Source of the DNA: Prorocentrum cordatum
Lineage: Eukaryota; Sar; Dinophyceae; Prorocentrales; Prorocentraceae
Reading direction: 5' to 3'
Assembly: GCA_963575745.1 (NCBI GenBank)
Contig: CAUYUJ010016297.1
Location: forward strand, 106,001-170,000
DNA length: 64,000 nt
How positions within the stretch are numbered: position 1 is the first letter of the stretch; each line of letters starts with the position of its first letter. The position numbers and the translations under genes are program-made. This document shows positions 63,891-64,000 of the stretch, in pieces. Under the pieces are notes generated by a model. It saw only the letters and a list, made by a program, of their open reading frames with translations. It did not search any database and was not told where the DNA came from.

Positions 63891-64000
63891 CCCGGACATT
63901 TCTGTGGCGTCCGGCCGCCATCCACACCGCGCATTCTTGACCGCCACACCGCGCTGACGCAACGACTCCCCACCACTCGTGCCCAAAAACAGTCGCCCTT
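63891..64000. other. Sequence after the satellite, no gene
   Basis: About 80 bp of unique sequence, then a return toward a satellite-like end at 63965-64000. Confidence 0.5.

Overview
This window is nuclear DNA from a dinoflagellate; the genus cannot be fixed from the sequence. Three things show it. There is a tandem family of intronless genes for the dinoflagellate HU-like (histone-like) chromatin protein. Upstream of each gene lies a relict of the 22-nt dinoflagellate spliced leader (DinoSL). The coding pieces sit in a very large amount of simple-sequence DNA, satellites and retroelements. No prokaryotic operons, tRNA, rRNA or CRISPR were seen.

Layout. 1-14.2 kb: five near-identical HU-like genes (all minus strand) in an array whose spacers are (ATC)n tracts. 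The array also holds truncated units, and about 4.74 kb of foreign DNA (8171-12910) splits the downstream flank of the fifth gene; that insert carries a broken Cys-rich zinc-binding gene and GGCCCAAGAC-type minisatellites. 14.1-18.5 kb: a non-LTR (APE-type LINE) retrotransposon with one long uninterrupted endonuclease-reverse transcriptase ORF. 18.5-25.2 kb: minisatellites, a degenerate ~33-bp satellite, a 1.4-kb GT/GC tract and a large palindrome. 26.1-27.7 kb: a frame-broken gene of a type I associate with multicopy dinoflagellate families. 29.5-32.9 kb: scattered exon-like pieces on the minus strand, between microsatellites. 33.66-34.26 kb: an AT-rich ~10-bp minisatellite.

35.07-41.77 kb (minus strand): a tyrosine-recombinase retrotransposon with PAT/Ngaro-type split direct repeats. 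In its own 5'-3' order it has a Cys-rich membrane ORF, a gag-position ORF, a small ORF, reverse transcriptase, RNase H, tyrosine recombinase and a cytosine-methyltransferase-like domain. Its insertion point can be read from the ends. This is the most interesting object in the window.

41.8-53.3 kb: homopolymer and microsatellite tracts, a probable intron-containing gene with its C-terminal exon at 45.5 kb, a second gene at 44.6-45.5 kb, and several local tandem repeats. 53.3-55.9 kb: a second locus of the ~33-bp satellite, then a decayed LINE 3' half (RNase H plus Cys motif). 56-64 kb: CAA/GAC tracts, then over 6 kb of ~101-bp satellite organised in four-monomer higher-order repeats.

How it works together. 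The HU-like genes encode a DNA-bending chromatin protein in a lineage that has largely given up nucleosomal packaging; tandem copies fit high demand. The relict spliced leader suggests that the ancestral copy re-entered the genome from a trans-spliced mRNA and was then amplified. The retroelements supply reverse transcriptase and explain much of the repeat turnover. Outside the HU-like genes and the LINE, most coding pieces are frame-broken, or are exons whose boundaries cannot be fixed by eye.
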